A DNA stretch of 64,000 nucleotides from an uncultured Acidobacteriaceae bacterium (GTDB taxonomy: Bacteria; Acidobacteriota; Terriglobia; Terriglobales; Acidobacteriaceae): the NCBI GenBank assembly GCA_903828675.1, contig CAIKND010000106.1, positions 62,001-126,000 of the forward strand, read 5' to 3'. The notes beneath the pieces were generated by a model that saw only the letters and a list, made by a program, of their open reading frames with translations, was not told the DNA's origin and made no database searches. Below are positions 36,795 through 45,499 of this stretch, one piece after another; positions within the stretch are counted from its first letter, which is position 1; each line of letters opens with the position of its first letter. The translations under genes and the position numbers were made by a program.

Positions 36795-38651
36795 TCAGCG
36801 TTGCCGGGCTAGTCTGCGGCGCTGCGCACGGTCAGAAAGCTGGCTCTGTGCCTGCGATCCGGCCAGGTGCCCGGCAAGCGCATTCACCGTCGAGAACTGA
36901 AAAAGATCGAGCAGTGCAATCTCGCGGCCCAGGGCCTCCTGCAGCCGCGCGTGCACTTCGGCCACAGTAAGCGAGTGAGCGCCGAGATCGAAAAAATTGT
37001 CGTCCATGCCGACGCTCCGAACCCCAAGCGCCTCCTGCCAGATGCGCGCTACAACGCGCTCGATCTCCGTGGCAGGCTCGGGACTGGCTTGGCTGGTTGC
37101 CGCGGCCGGCGTGGGCGGAGGCAGCTTCAGCAGAGCCTTGCGGTCGATCTTTCCGTTGTCGGTAAGCGGCAGCGCGTCCAGAAAAACGAAAGTGGAGGGA
37201 ACCATGTACTCGGGCAGTTGCGCGTCCAGGGCACTGCGCAGAGTGGCAGCCGTCGCGGTTGCGGCAGCGTCCGCGACCAGATAGGCGACCAGCCGCTTGT
37301 CGCCCTCGCGGTCTTCGCGAAGCACGATGACGGCCTGACGAACGCCGGGGCGTTTTTCCAGCAGCGCTTCAATCTCGCCCGGTTCGATGCGATGACCGCG
37401 AAGCTTGATCTGGTAGTCGGCGCGGCCCAGAAACTCGATGCTGCCGTCAGGCAGAAAGCGCGCCAGGTCGCCGGTGCGATAGATGCGCCCGCTTTGCAAA
37501 GTCTCGATGGTCAGAAAGCGCTCGGCGGTCAGGTCGGGCCGGTTCCAATAGCCTCTCGCCACGCCGTCGCCGCCGATGAAGAGCTCGCCCACTTCGCCCA
37601 CGGGGACCTGGTTGAACTGCTCGTCCAAAATATAGATCTGGGTATTCGCGATGGGCTTGCCGATCGAAACCAGGCTGTCGGCTTCTTCCGTGCGGCAGGT
37701 CGTAGACCAGATCGTGGTTTCCGTTGGTCCGTACATGTTGTGAATCTCGCCCGTGAACACCTGGCGCAGATGATGGAGGAGGGCGGCAGGCACAGTCTCG
37801 CCTCCGAGCAGTATCTGCTTCAGCGAGCCTAGGGCGGCGAAGGCACGCGCGTCGAGCGTCAGCATCCGCGCCAGCGACGGGGTCATCTGCAAATGGGTCA
37901 CATGATGACGCGCAATCTCATCGGCAACCGTGGATGAGCCCTCGTCGCCATGGAAGACGACTGTAAAGCCGCGCGTCAGTGTCCAGAAAATCTCCAGCAC
38001 AGATATATCAAACGACACGCTGGTAACCGCCAGCCACACTCCAGGCTCGCATCCGAGGTCGCGATCCATGCCGGTAAGAAAGTTGACGACGTTTCTGTTC
38101 TCGACCATCACGCCCTTGGGCCTGCCCGTCGAGCCGGATGTGTAAATCACATAAGCGATGTTGTTGCTAATTGCGGCGGAAGATACCGCGTCCGAGCTTT
38201 CTCGTGCGATGACAGTGTCTTTGGCGTCGACTACGGTGAGCTTTCCATTGTCTATCGGAATGCGCGGGCGCGTCTCCGTGTTGGTAACGAGCACCGTCAT
38301 GCCGGAATCTTCAATGACCAGCGAAAGCCGTTCCTTCGGATAGCTGGGGTCGAGCGGAACATAGGCCCCCCCGGCCTTGAGGATGGCGAGCATTCCAACC
38401 ACAAGCGCCGCGCACCGCCCCATGGAAATGCCCACCAGCGTCTCCGGCGTTACGCCGAGACTCTGCAAGTGGCGGGCAAGACGATTCGAGCGCTCATCGA
38501 GTTCGCGATATGTGAGCTTTTGCTCGTTTGCAATCAGGGCAACCGCGTCTGGCGTACGTGCGGCCTGCGCGCAGAACAATCCTGCAATGGTGCTTTCGCG
38601 CGGGTAGTCTGCCTCGGTTCGATTCCACTCAAGCAACTGTGCGCGTAACAT
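36795..38651 (-). CDS. NRPS adenylation-carrier (A-T) protein
   Basis: 618 residues from ATG 38651 (GGAG upstream), starting inside the end of the carbamoyltransferase gene (23-bp overlap). Adenylation motifs: LTYRELDERSNRLA, AYVIYTSGSTGRPKGVM, NMYGPTETTIWS, YRTGDLARFLPDG, LPLTDNGKIDRK. A carrier domain with LGAHSLTVAEV follows, then a basic tail that may dock to the PKS. No condensation domain is present. Aligned by hand to PheA, the specificity residues read D-I-L-Q-L-G-M-I-W-K, very close to codes I recall for glycine. It loads an amino acid for the PKS. Confidence 0.93.
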   Translation of the reverse strand: MLRAQLLEWNRTEADYPRESTIAGLFCAQAARTPDAVALIANEQKLTYRELDERSNRLARHLQSLGVTPETLVGISMGRCAALVVGMLAILKAGGAYVPLDPSYPKERLSLVIEDSGMTVLVTNTETRPRIPIDNGKLTVVDAKDTVIARESSDAVSSAAISNNIAYVIYTSGSTGRPKGVMVENRNVVNFLTGMDRDLGCEPGVWLAVTSVSFDISVLEIFWTLTRGFTVVFHGDEGSSTVADEIARHHVTHLQMTPSLARMLTLDARAFAALGSLKQILLGGETVPAALLHHLRQVFTGEIHNMYGPTETTIWSTTCRTEEADSLVSIGKPIANTQIYILDEQFNQVPVGEVGELFIGGDGVARGYWNRPDLTAERFLTIETLQSGRIYRTGDLARFLPDGSIEFLGRADYQIKLRGHRIEPGEIEALLEKRPGVRQAVIVLREDREGDKRLVAYLVADAAATATAATLRSALDAQLPEYMVPSTFVFLDALPLTDNGKIDRKALLKLPPPTPAAATSQASPEPATEIERVVARIWQEALGVRSVGMDDNFFDLGAHSLTVAEVHARLQEALGREIALLDLFQFSTVNALAGHLAGSQAQSQLSDRAQRRRLARQR

Positions 38652-40389
38652 GAAAGTTCTCCAGGAACAGAAACTCAATGCCGGTTCCGAGGAAGGTCTC
38701 AATGGCCTCATCGGGCGTATTCACGATCGGCTGCCCCTTGACGTTGAAACTGGTGTTGAGCACCATCTGGCGGCCTGTAGTCTTTCCGACGGATTCAAGC
38801 AGCGCGTGAAAATCCGGATTGTCTTGGACCGAGACTGTCTGCAGGCGCGCTGAGCCGTTGACGTGCGTAATGGCCGGCAGCAGATTCCTGACTTCGGGCC
38901 TCACGTTGACAATGCTGATCATGTAAGGAAACTCAGAGCCCTGCGGCACTTCGAACCAGCGATGCGCTTCTTCCACTGCGCACGCGGGAGCGAAGGGGCG
39001 AAAGGCCTCGCGCTTTTTGACCATCGCATTAATGCGGTCGCGCATCTCCGGGTGACCAGGGTCTGCGAGAATGCTGCGATTGCCCAGCGCACGTGGGCCA
39101 TATTCCATGCGCCCCCGCAACCACGCGATCACGCGTCCATCGGCAATGAGCCTGGCTGCCGACTCGCAGGTCGCTTCAAGCGAGCCAAGATTCCGCCACT
39201 GAACATTTCCTTCAAAGCGATGAAGCGCGGCTTCAATATCGGCAGCGGTATATTGCGGTCCGAACAGCGGCGCAGGCAGCCGGTGGTTAGGCATAGGCAG
39301 CGTGAGTGATGTGCGATAGAGCGCGGCGCCCAATGCGACGCCATCGTCGCCGGCCACCGGCTGCACATAAACTTCGTCGAAAAGGCCGGAACGGAACAGC
39401 TTTCCGTTGGCTGTGCAGTTCAGAGCCACGCCCCCCGCCAGCGCAAGGCGGCGCAGGCCTGTCTCGTTGCCAAAGTGTTCGCACACATGGATCACCACGC
39501 GCTCTAAACACTCCTGCAGCGCGGCGGCCACGTCTTCATGGATGGAAGAAACGGATTGAGCCGGAAGCCGGCGCGGTATCAGGTGCTCGTCAAGATAAGC
39601 GCGGGTGGCGGTATAGTTTTCGCGCTCTTCGCGCGTCTTGTTCAGCTTGAGAATAGGAATGCGAAAGGACCCGTCGTCGCGCAGTTCCACGGCCTGCTCA
39701 AAGAAATCCCGGAAGCGCGAAGGGTCCCCGTAAGGCGCCAGGCCCATGATCTTGTATTCGTCTGAATTGAAATCAAAACCCAGATGAAGCGTCACCAGCG
39801 AATAGAGAATGCCAATCGAGTCGTTAGCACCGATGGTGCGGATTTTTTCAATCTTGCCGTCGTGAAAATCGTAAACACTCAGGCTCTCGATTTCGCCCAT
39901 CGCATCGTTCACAACAATCAGGCATTCATCCCATCCAGATGTATAGGCGGCGCTGGCCGCATGAGCCATGTGGTGGCCGACGAAGTGAACCTTCTCCTCA
40001 GGGAATCCGGGCAGATCGCGGCGTACCTGCTCAAGCAGCGCATCGCGTGAAAACACCTTCTTGTAGAGTTCGGACGAAACCTCATCCTGCGTGTAGAGAT
40101 CGCGATAAGGAGAGTAGTCGAAGCCGTGGGCAATCTCGTCGATGTCGTCGATTGTGAGTCCCGCCTGGGCCAGGCAAAAGCGGATCGCATCAATCGGAAA
40201 TTTGCCGGTGGCCTTTTCCCTGTTGAAACGCTCCTGTTCCGCCGCGGCAACCAGCTTGCCGTCAATCACCAGCGCGGCCGCTGCATCCATACCCTGGGTA
40301 ATCCGGTATTCACGCTCCTCGAGGCCGGGAAATCTGGCCTTCTTGAACGGCATGGAGTTCTCCAGCCCGCTGATCCCAATCACCCTCAT
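38629..40389 (-). CDS. carbamoyltransferase (NodU/CmcH/TobZ family)
   Basis: 586 residues from ATG 40389 (AAAGGGG upstream). The N-terminal Kae1-like half has ISGLENS, DAAAALVIDGKLVAAAEQERF and the metal-binding HHMAHAASAAY with NDAMGE. The C-terminal half has RMEYGPRALGNRSILADP and AFRPFAPACAVEEA, the usual signature. These enzymes carbamoylate a hydroxyl (or rarely an amine) of natural products with carbamoyl phosphate via carbamoyl-AMP. It is the first gene of the operon with the A-T and PKS genes, so the product is probably carbamoylated. Confidence 0.94.
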   Translation of the reverse strand: MRVIGISGLENSMPFKKARFPGLEEREYRITQGMDAAAALVIDGKLVAAAEQERFNREKATGKFPIDAIRFCLAQAGLTIDDIDEIAHGFDYSPYRDLYTQDEVSSELYKKVFSRDALLEQVRRDLPGFPEEKVHFVGHHMAHAASAAYTSGWDECLIVVNDAMGEIESLSVYDFHDGKIEKIRTIGANDSIGILYSLVTLHLGFDFNSDEYKIMGLAPYGDPSRFRDFFEQAVELRDDGSFRIPILKLNKTREERENYTATRAYLDEHLIPRRLPAQSVSSIHEDVAAALQECLERVVIHVCEHFGNETGLRRLALAGGVALNCTANGKLFRSGLFDEVYVQPVAGDDGVALGAALYRTSLTLPMPNHRLPAPLFGPQYTAADIEAALHRFEGNVQWRNLGSLEATCESAARLIADGRVIAWLRGRMEYGPRALGNRSILADPGHPEMRDRINAMVKKREAFRPFAPACAVEEAHRWFEVPQGSEFPYMISIVNVRPEVRNLLPAITHVNGSARLQTVSVQDNPDFHALLESVGKTTGRQMVLNTSFNVKGQPIVNTPDEAIETFLGTGIEFLFLENFHVTRTVA

Positions 40390-40801
40390 TCTTGCCCCTT
40401 TCAATGAAGTGCCGAGCCTGTCCGCAAACCGCATTTGCTGCGGGCGGTTCGCAGCGCGTTCCTGGCGCTGCGCGATCGGCGATGGCCCTCGGTTTCGGCG
40501 CAGAGTTACTGTCTGAATCGACGATGCACCGGGAATGCACGAGGTTTCGGCGCAGGGCTGCGACTATCCTCCACAGAGCGGCACTCATCATCGAGAGACT
40601 AGCATAGTGGCTGCCGTCCCGAGAGAAGCGGATCGTTCGCCGCACCAAGTTCAATAACCCGAATAAGTTGCAAGGGATGGCCCTCGTGGGTGTTACGGTC
40701 GAAAAAAGCGTACCCGCCCGGTTTTCCCTGCCCACTTCTATGGCGGCAGGAGTATCCTTCCTCTTCAGACAAAAAGCGATTGCTCTCGTGAGGACAAGAA
40801 C
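40390..40801. other. 412-bp divergent control region of the biosynthetic operon
   Basis: It lies between the carbamoyltransferase (minus) and ThuA (plus) genes. It contains two 15-bp direct copies of GGTTTCGGCGCAGRG at 40491 and 40543, 52 bp apart, and a GC-rich inverted repeat near 40426-40452. On the plus strand TTGCAA (40667-40672) and TGTTAC, 17 bp apart, may be a promoter for the ThuA gene. No protein frame is convincing. Confidence 0.5.
40491..40557. repeat. 15-bp direct repeats spaced 52 bp
   Basis: GGTTTCGGCGCAGAG (40491-40505) and GGTTTCGGCGCAGGG (40543-40557) differ at one base. The start-to-start spacing of 52 bp is five helical turns, so both would face the same side of the DNA. 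They lie 102 and 154 bp upstream of the first gene of the PKS operon. Confidence 0.6.
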
Positions 40802-41797
40802 ATGAAGCGGATACTGTTTATTCTTTTGCTCTCTGCGCTGGGTGCCTGCGCGGCCTCGGCTCAAAGCAAAGGCCACGTCGCAGACCGGATTCCGGTGATG
40901 ATTCTCGACGGGCAGAGCGCCGGCGCCTACCACAACTGGAGGCTGACCACGCCTGTGCTCAAGACTGAGCTTGAAGAGACGGGACTGTTCTCGGTAACGG
41001 TCTCCACCGCGCCGGTATCGGGCGAGGACTTCAGCAATTTCAAGCCGAAGCTCAGCGACTACAAGGCCATTGTGATGAACTACGACGGCCCAGATTGGCC
41101 TCAGGATCTGCGTGCGGCCTTTGAACAATACGTGAGCGCTGGTGGCGGTTTGGTCATTGTCCATGCCGCTGACAATGGGTTTCCCAACTGGCCGGCTTAT
41201 AACCTGATGACCGGCATCGGCGGATGGAGAAATCGCACCGAGCAGGCCGGACCGTACTGGTATTACAAGGATGGCAAGCTAGTATCTGATCCTTCGCCTG
41301 GTCCCGCCGGCTCGCACGGTGCGCGTCTGCCGTTTCAGGTAGTCACGCGTGAGCCCGAGCATCCCATCATGAAGGGATTGCCTCCAGTATGGATGCACTT
41401 TCCCGACGAGCTTTACGCCACCATGCGCGGCCCCGGAAAGAACATGACCGTGCTGGCCACCGCGCACTCCGACGCCAAAAACAGGGGAACCGATCGGGAC
41501 GAGCCGATTCTGATGGTTCTGCACTTCGGAAAGGGAAGAGTCTTTCACACCATCATGGGCCACGATGTGGCGGCGCTCAGTTGCGTTGGATTCCTTGCAA
41601 CCTTTCAGCGCGGGACAGAGTGGGCGGCCACCGGAAAGGTGACCCAGAAGATCCCAGCCAGCTTTCCCACCGCGAAAACCGTGAGCTACCGTGCGGATAT
41701 TGCCGAGATGGATCCGGCCATGCTCAACGGTGCTTCGTCGGCGGTGCGTAGCCAGCAGACGCCGATTGCTGTGCCGGCGGCTACTTCGTCGCATTGA
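40802..41797 (+). CDS. secreted ThuA-domain protein
   Basis: 331 residues. The signal peptide KRILFILLLSALGACAASAQS is followed by a ThuA/class-I glutamine-amidotransferase-like fold: RIPVMILDGQSAGAYHNW, DYKAIVMNYDGPDWP, GGGLVIVHAADNGFPNWPAYNLMTGIGGW, HPIMKGLPPVWMHFPDELYATM and GKGRVFHTIMGHD. ThuA proteins are linked to trehalose and other sugar use; their exact reaction is poorly known. It converges on a GH105 gene, fitting carbohydrate degradation. Confidence 0.88.
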   Translation: MKRILFILLLSALGACAASAQSKGHVADRIPVMILDGQSAGAYHNWRLTTPVLKTELEETGLFSVTVSTAPVSGEDFSNFKPKLSDYKAIVMNYDGPDWPQDLRAAFEQYVSAGGGLVIVHAADNGFPNWPAYNLMTGIGGWRNRTEQAGPYWYYKDGKLVSDPSPGPAGSHGARLPFQVVTREPEHPIMKGLPPVWMHFPDELYATMRGPGKNMTVLATAHSDAKNRGTDRDEPILMVLHFGKGRVFHTIMGHDVAALSCVGFLATFQRGTEWAATGKVTQKIPASFPTAKTVSYRADIAEMDPAMLNGASSAVRSQQTPIAVPAATSSH

Positions 41798-41858
41798 GTG
41801 CTGTGCGTAGTTGATTCAATCGGCCTGGCGGCCTGAGATATTAGTCCCATCTATGCAA

Positions 41859-41897
41859 AGCGCCCCGGCGAAGCTCGAATGCCTTCGCCAGGGCGCT
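41859..41897. terminator. 15-bp near-perfect hairpin between convergent ThuA and GH105 genes
   Basis: Arms AGCGCCC-C-GGCGAAG (41859-41873) and CTTCGCC-A-GGGCGCT (41883-41897) pair with one central mismatch around a 9-nt loop. Its place between two convergent stops suggests a bidirectional terminator, though T-tracts are weak. Confidence 0.65.
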
Positions 41898-41913
41898 GTT
41901 GGACTAGCTTCAA

Positions 41914-43095
41914 TTACTTTGCGGTGCGGTAGATTTCAGAGCCTGCCAGCAGGTAGGCGCCCACTCCATAAACATAGCTCGACGTCTCCGTGAAAGCTCC
42001 GGGAGCAGCTCCAACCGGCTGGATCGCACCAAGCCGGCCATCGGCATAAATATGCGTCAGCATACCGCCCCACGCCTTCTCAACCGCGGGCCAGTAAGTC
42101 TTCTTGTTCAGAATCTTCTCGTTCACGCCATAAGCCAGCGCGTAGGTTACAAAGGCGCTTCCCGAAACTTCAGGCAGAGGATAGCTCTCGGCATCCAGCA
42201 TCCCGGGACGCCACAGGCCGTCCTTGCTCTGGATTGCCAGAGTCTCGGCAGCCATCTCCTTCAGCAGCGCAACATACTTGGGCCGCAGCGGAGAGTTCTT
42301 CGGCAATTCCTTCAGTACGCGGACGATGCCGCCCATCACCCAACCGTTGCCGCGCGACCAGAACACCTTCTCGCCGTTCTTCTCGTGCTTGTCCAGGTAG
42401 GATGCGTCGCGGGAGTACAGGTGCTTCGAGCGGTCATAGAGCAGGTCGGTCGTAATGTCCCACTCGTGATCCATAAACGTCAGGTACTTCTTGTCGCCCG
42501 TGGCCACTGCCATATCCGCAAACACCGGCGGCGCCATGAACAGCGCGTCACACCACCACCAGAGCGGCTTCTTTGCGTCGTCCGGGGTCGCAATCTCCGC
42601 GTCGAGCCGGGCTTTCATCGGATCGAGCATCTTCTTGTCCTTGTGGATGAAGTACTGCTCGAGATACATCTGGCCCACCGCCTGGTCGTCGGCGTGCTCC
42701 ACCCGCGGTCCGGGCGACCACTGCAGATTTTCTGCAATGTCCATCATGGCCTGCTTGTACTTGTCGCCGGCCACCGGCTGCGGTACGCCCATGAACCCGG
42801 CATACAGCGCGCCAAACGTCCAGTCGTATTGGGCCTGCTCGGGCATGTGGTTGAGCTGCCAGTCGGCCACGATCTTCATCGCCTTGGCCAGATCGGCCTT
42901 CGTCAACTTGGCCGAGAGGTCCGTCGCAAGCGGTCCGGGTGTCGGTAATGAATCACCGGGGGGTGCGAGCTTGACGTGCTCGTTTTGCGCGATCGCAACG
43001 GAAGAGGGTGAGATCAAAGCGAATATGCCGGCAATGGCCAGAACAGGGAGGCATTTAAGGCGTCCCATCCGTAGAGAAAAATTCGTAGTCTTCAT
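41914..43095 (-). CDS. GH105/GH88-family unsaturated uronyl hydrolase
   Basis: 393 residues. A signal peptide (LPVLAIAGIFALISPSSVAIAQ) precedes an (alpha/alpha)6 barrel with GH105 features: DWTFGALYAGFMGVPQ, HADDQAVGQMYLEQYF (catalytic Asp region), WWWCDALFMAPPVFADMA, WSRGNGWVMGGIVRVL and SGSAFVTYALAYGVN. The family removes unsaturated galacturonyl units from rhamnogalacturonan fragments. Periplasmic action on plant pectin is likely. Confidence 0.92.
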   Translation of the reverse strand: MKTTNFSLRMGRLKCLPVLAIAGIFALISPSSVAIAQNEHVKLAPPGDSLPTPGPLATDLSAKLTKADLAKAMKIVADWQLNHMPEQAQYDWTFGALYAGFMGVPQPVAGDKYKQAMMDIAENLQWSPGPRVEHADDQAVGQMYLEQYFIHKDKKMLDPMKARLDAEIATPDDAKKPLWWWCDALFMAPPVFADMAVATGDKKYLTFMDHEWDITTDLLYDRSKHLYSRDASYLDKHEKNGEKVFWSRGNGWVMGGIVRVLKELPKNSPLRPKYVALLKEMAAETLAIQSKDGLWRPGMLDAESYPLPEVSGSAFVTYALAYGVNEKILNKKTYWPAVEKAWGGMLTHIYADGRLGAIQPVGAAPGAFTETSSYVYGVGAYLLAGSEIYRTAK

Positions 43096-44263
43096 TTAAA
43101 TCTCCAATGATGTGAAAAAGCAGTTCAATTTGGTTGATCGCTAGGCGGGCGTTGAGCCCGGGACCGTTCGCCGCGGTAGGCAGTACCCTTCCGTTTACTA
43201 GGCGTGTTGCTGTTATCGCTCGGTGTATTTCCGATTTTCGCGCCAGACAAACTTATTGATACGCCAGTCCAATGGAGTTCCCCCCAAGAGGAAAGGCCGC
43301 CACGGTTATAGCAATTCCAGAATTGGTATACATCGAAGGCAAACCACAAAGTCGACGCGACCGTCAGGGAGCGGCAACCTTGCATGAATTCTGCCAGGGT
43401 ACGGTGATCCTGGAATTGCTCTTATTGTCCAATTAGCACTATAGATGAGTGTAATCCCACAAGAATCCAGTTCAGGCGGCTTCTTTGGCACGCGCAGTAA
43501 ATATGCGGTCCCGCACCTTCGCAACCGGCCGATGAAAATGCGCCAAATTTGCATGCCATTTATTATGAATAATTTAGAAGAAATTTTAACTGCAGATTAT
43601 TAAGGTCCATCGGCGCACAATAGTTATATGGTCTGTTTCTGCACCGACGGAATGCCATTTCGCCGGAAAGGCATCCACGCTTCCCATTGTGGGCACGGTA
43701 CCCCCACCCCCTCCCCTCCCTCCTCCCTACCCCCCTCCTCCCACCCCCCCTTGGCATTTTCCAGATTGATGCTTAACGGCGCCGATTCGCCCATCTGAAC
43801 TCGCCCTGTCAAGAGGGCCGTGGATTTCAATCTACCTAAGTCATTGATTTTATTAGCAATAAGTCCACCTTCCACTTTGCAGAAGATATACCGCCAATCC
43901 CATAGCCTTAAAGGTAAGCAGACAGCAAACGGATGTGCCGCGCCCGGAGAATGTGTACGCCCTCCCCCAATCAACGGATGGCTCCGGGGCGCGGGGCCGT
44001 TTGTGTCTGCGGGTAAACGGCTTTTCTCTGAATGGCAGACCGCAACCACGGCAACATTCAGCTTCTGGAAGCTGATCCATACCAGGCCCATGGCCGGCTC
44101 TCGGCGGGCCGGTCATGGCATTGGAGCGTTTTCGATACGACTGTGAACAATCATTTGGGTGCCCCGTCCTTGAATCGTTCTTTGATCCATGGGTGGGAGA
44201 GCACAAATCCTAATCTCCGCCGTAAGCACTTAAACAGAAGGCGCTCCAAGAGGTACCAAAGCA
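43096..44263. other. 1.17-kb gene-poor stretch with an AT-rich patch
   Basis: No frame is protein-like; the open minus-strand frame at 43624-44091 is an artefact of the pyrimidine tract (it encodes Gly/Glu runs). About 43500-43640 is strikingly AT-rich (TTTATTATGAATAATTTAG and neighbours) against a GC-rich background. A dense pyrimidine tract follows at 43701-43752. No transposase remnant, tRNA or attachment repeat was recognised. Confidence 0.55.
43701..43752. repeat. 52-nt polypyrimidine/polypurine tract
   Basis: On the plus strand 49 of 52 bases are C or T, with C-runs of 3 to 7; the three exceptions are single A. On the minus strand this gives many GGG to GGGGGGG runs with short spacers, so G-quadruplex or triplex structures are possible. 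Confidence 0.85.
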
Positions 44264-44542
44264 ATGGCTAACATCCTTGTAAACATTGAAAAGGGCATAG
44301 AAATTGGTGCAAAGGACGTCCTGAAATGGCTGAGGGGAGCTGATAGAGCCCTGGCGGCGGCCCCCGTCGTGATCGCGGCCCTCGCCATCCTGGTCGAATC
44401 CCTTGAAAAACCCCTGTCCGAGCTGGCGGGCGCCGCTGCCAACCCGCTCAACATTCCACTGGATATACAGACGGCAAAGGATCTGCGGGCAGTCTGGCCC
44501 GAGGTCAAGCTGTTTCTAGGCACTATGGGCGTGAAGTTCTAG
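44264..44542 (+). CDS. small membrane-associated protein of unknown function
   Basis: 92 residues, ATG 44264 after AAGAGG. One hydrophobic segment (ALAAAPVVIAALAILVESL) follows an N-terminal helix VNIEKGIEIGAKDVLKWLRGADR. It is paired with the next gene, 30 bp downstream, which starts with holin-like membrane segments. Together they look phage-derived or like a small envelope module; I recognise no family. Confidence 0.65.
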   Translation: MANILVNIEKGIEIGAKDVLKWLRGADRALAAAPVVIAALAILVESLEKPLSELAGAAANPLNIPLDIQTAKDLRAVWPEVKLFLGTMGVKF

Positions 44543-44572
44543 GGCACGCCGCGAATTGAAGGAGCACTCTGA

Positions 44573-45418
44573 ATGAAATCTATCTCGAATATGTGGGAAC
44601 ACCCGAAGACGTCGGCTGCCGGATTGCTGATCGCCATCGTCACCTTTGCCGGCGTTCTGTCGCAGCAGGGCGTAACCCTGGGTGCTGTCGGCACCGGCAC
44701 AGTGGTCACCCTGGTCAGCGGAATTGCCTCCGCTCTTCTCGGGCTTCTCGCCAGGGACCCGGGCGGCGCTGTGAGCCAACCCGCCTGCGGGTCCGCAAGC
44801 CAGCAAGCCAAGCTGAGCGCATGGGCGCTGATTGCGCTGCTGCTTCCGCTGCCGTTTCTCAGCGGCTGTACCGGAACAACCGTTGCCCAGAACATTGTCA
44901 ACTGGACGCCCGCTCTGCAGGGTGCGGTAGCGGCTGTGAATTCGACCGCGGCCCTGCTCACCCCCAAGGATGCGCCGGTCTTTGTTTCCGCCACGGCGGG
45001 CTTCAAGGCGGCCTCGGATCTGCTGGTGGCGCAAGCCAGGGCCTACCTTGCCAACCCTTCGGCGGGGACACTGGCGCAAATGCAGGCTCAGGTAGTGGTT
45101 CTGCAACAACAAGTGAATGTGGCTCTGCTTCAGGCCTCGAGAATCATGGACCCGTCGAGCCAGCAACATGCATTGATGGCTATTCAATCGGTGGGTGCGG
45201 TGGTAAGCGCTGTTCTGGCCCTGGTTCAATCGGTCTCAAGCAAGGCGGCGGTAGCCCAGATGGCCACGGCCTCAAAAATCAAACTGGCGTCGGTCCAGCC
45301 CTACCTGAACGAATCCTGGGTGGCCGTAATAGTAGCCGATCACTACGATGAGCCAGTCGCGCTGGCCCAGATGCAGGTAGCACAGGCAGAGCAGAGCCAG
45401 ATGCGGGCCGGCTTCTAA
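44573..45418 (+). CDS. membrane protein with internal lipobox, possible fusion
   Basis: 281 residues, GAAGGAG before the ATG. Residues 1-62 contain two hydrophobic helices (AAGLLIAIVTFAGVLS and GTVVTLVSGIASALLGLLA), like a small holin. A Cys/Ser/Gln linker is followed by a second signal-like segment with a lipobox (WALIALLLPLPFLSGC) at about residues 84-98. The rest (~180 residues) is helical with coiled-coil character (LAQMQAQVVVLQQQVNVALL). An internal GTG near 44770 could start the lipoprotein part separately. Function unknown. Confidence 0.65.
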   Translation: MKSISNMWEHPKTSAAGLLIAIVTFAGVLSQQGVTLGAVGTGTVVTLVSGIASALLGLLARDPGGAVSQPACGSASQQAKLSAWALIALLLPLPFLSGCTGTTVAQNIVNWTPALQGAVAAVNSTAALLTPKDAPVFVSATAGFKAASDLLVAQARAYLANPSAGTLAQMQAQVVVLQQQVNVALLQASRIMDPSSQQHALMAIQSVGAVVSAVLALVQSVSSKAAVAQMATASKIKLASVQPYLNESWVAVIVADHYDEPVALAQMQVAQAEQSQMRAGF

Positions 45419-45434
45419 AGGCCCGCGCAACAAA

Positions 45435-45468
45435 GGCCGCTCCAACTTCGGAGCGGCCCTCGTTCTTC
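45435..45468 (+). terminator. hairpin terminator after the lipobox protein gene
   Basis: The 9-bp stem GGCCGCTCC/GGAGCGGCC (45435-45443 with 45450-45458) and its 6-nt loop are followed by CTCGTTCTTC. It separates this gene from the convergent protease gene. Confidence 0.7.
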
Positions 45469-45499
45469 ATGGATTGGGTAAAGTAGATCGATTCCCCGC

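Noticed and set aside
40310-41164. 284-codon minus-strand frame across the carbamoyltransferase start and ThuA gene
   Set aside because: It overlaps two well-supported genes, and its sequence is low-quality and Arg/His-rich.
43624-44091. 155-codon minus-strand frame in the gene-poor region
   Set aside because: Its openness comes from the pyrimidine tract, which gives Gly/Glu runs; no ribosome site or family resemblance.
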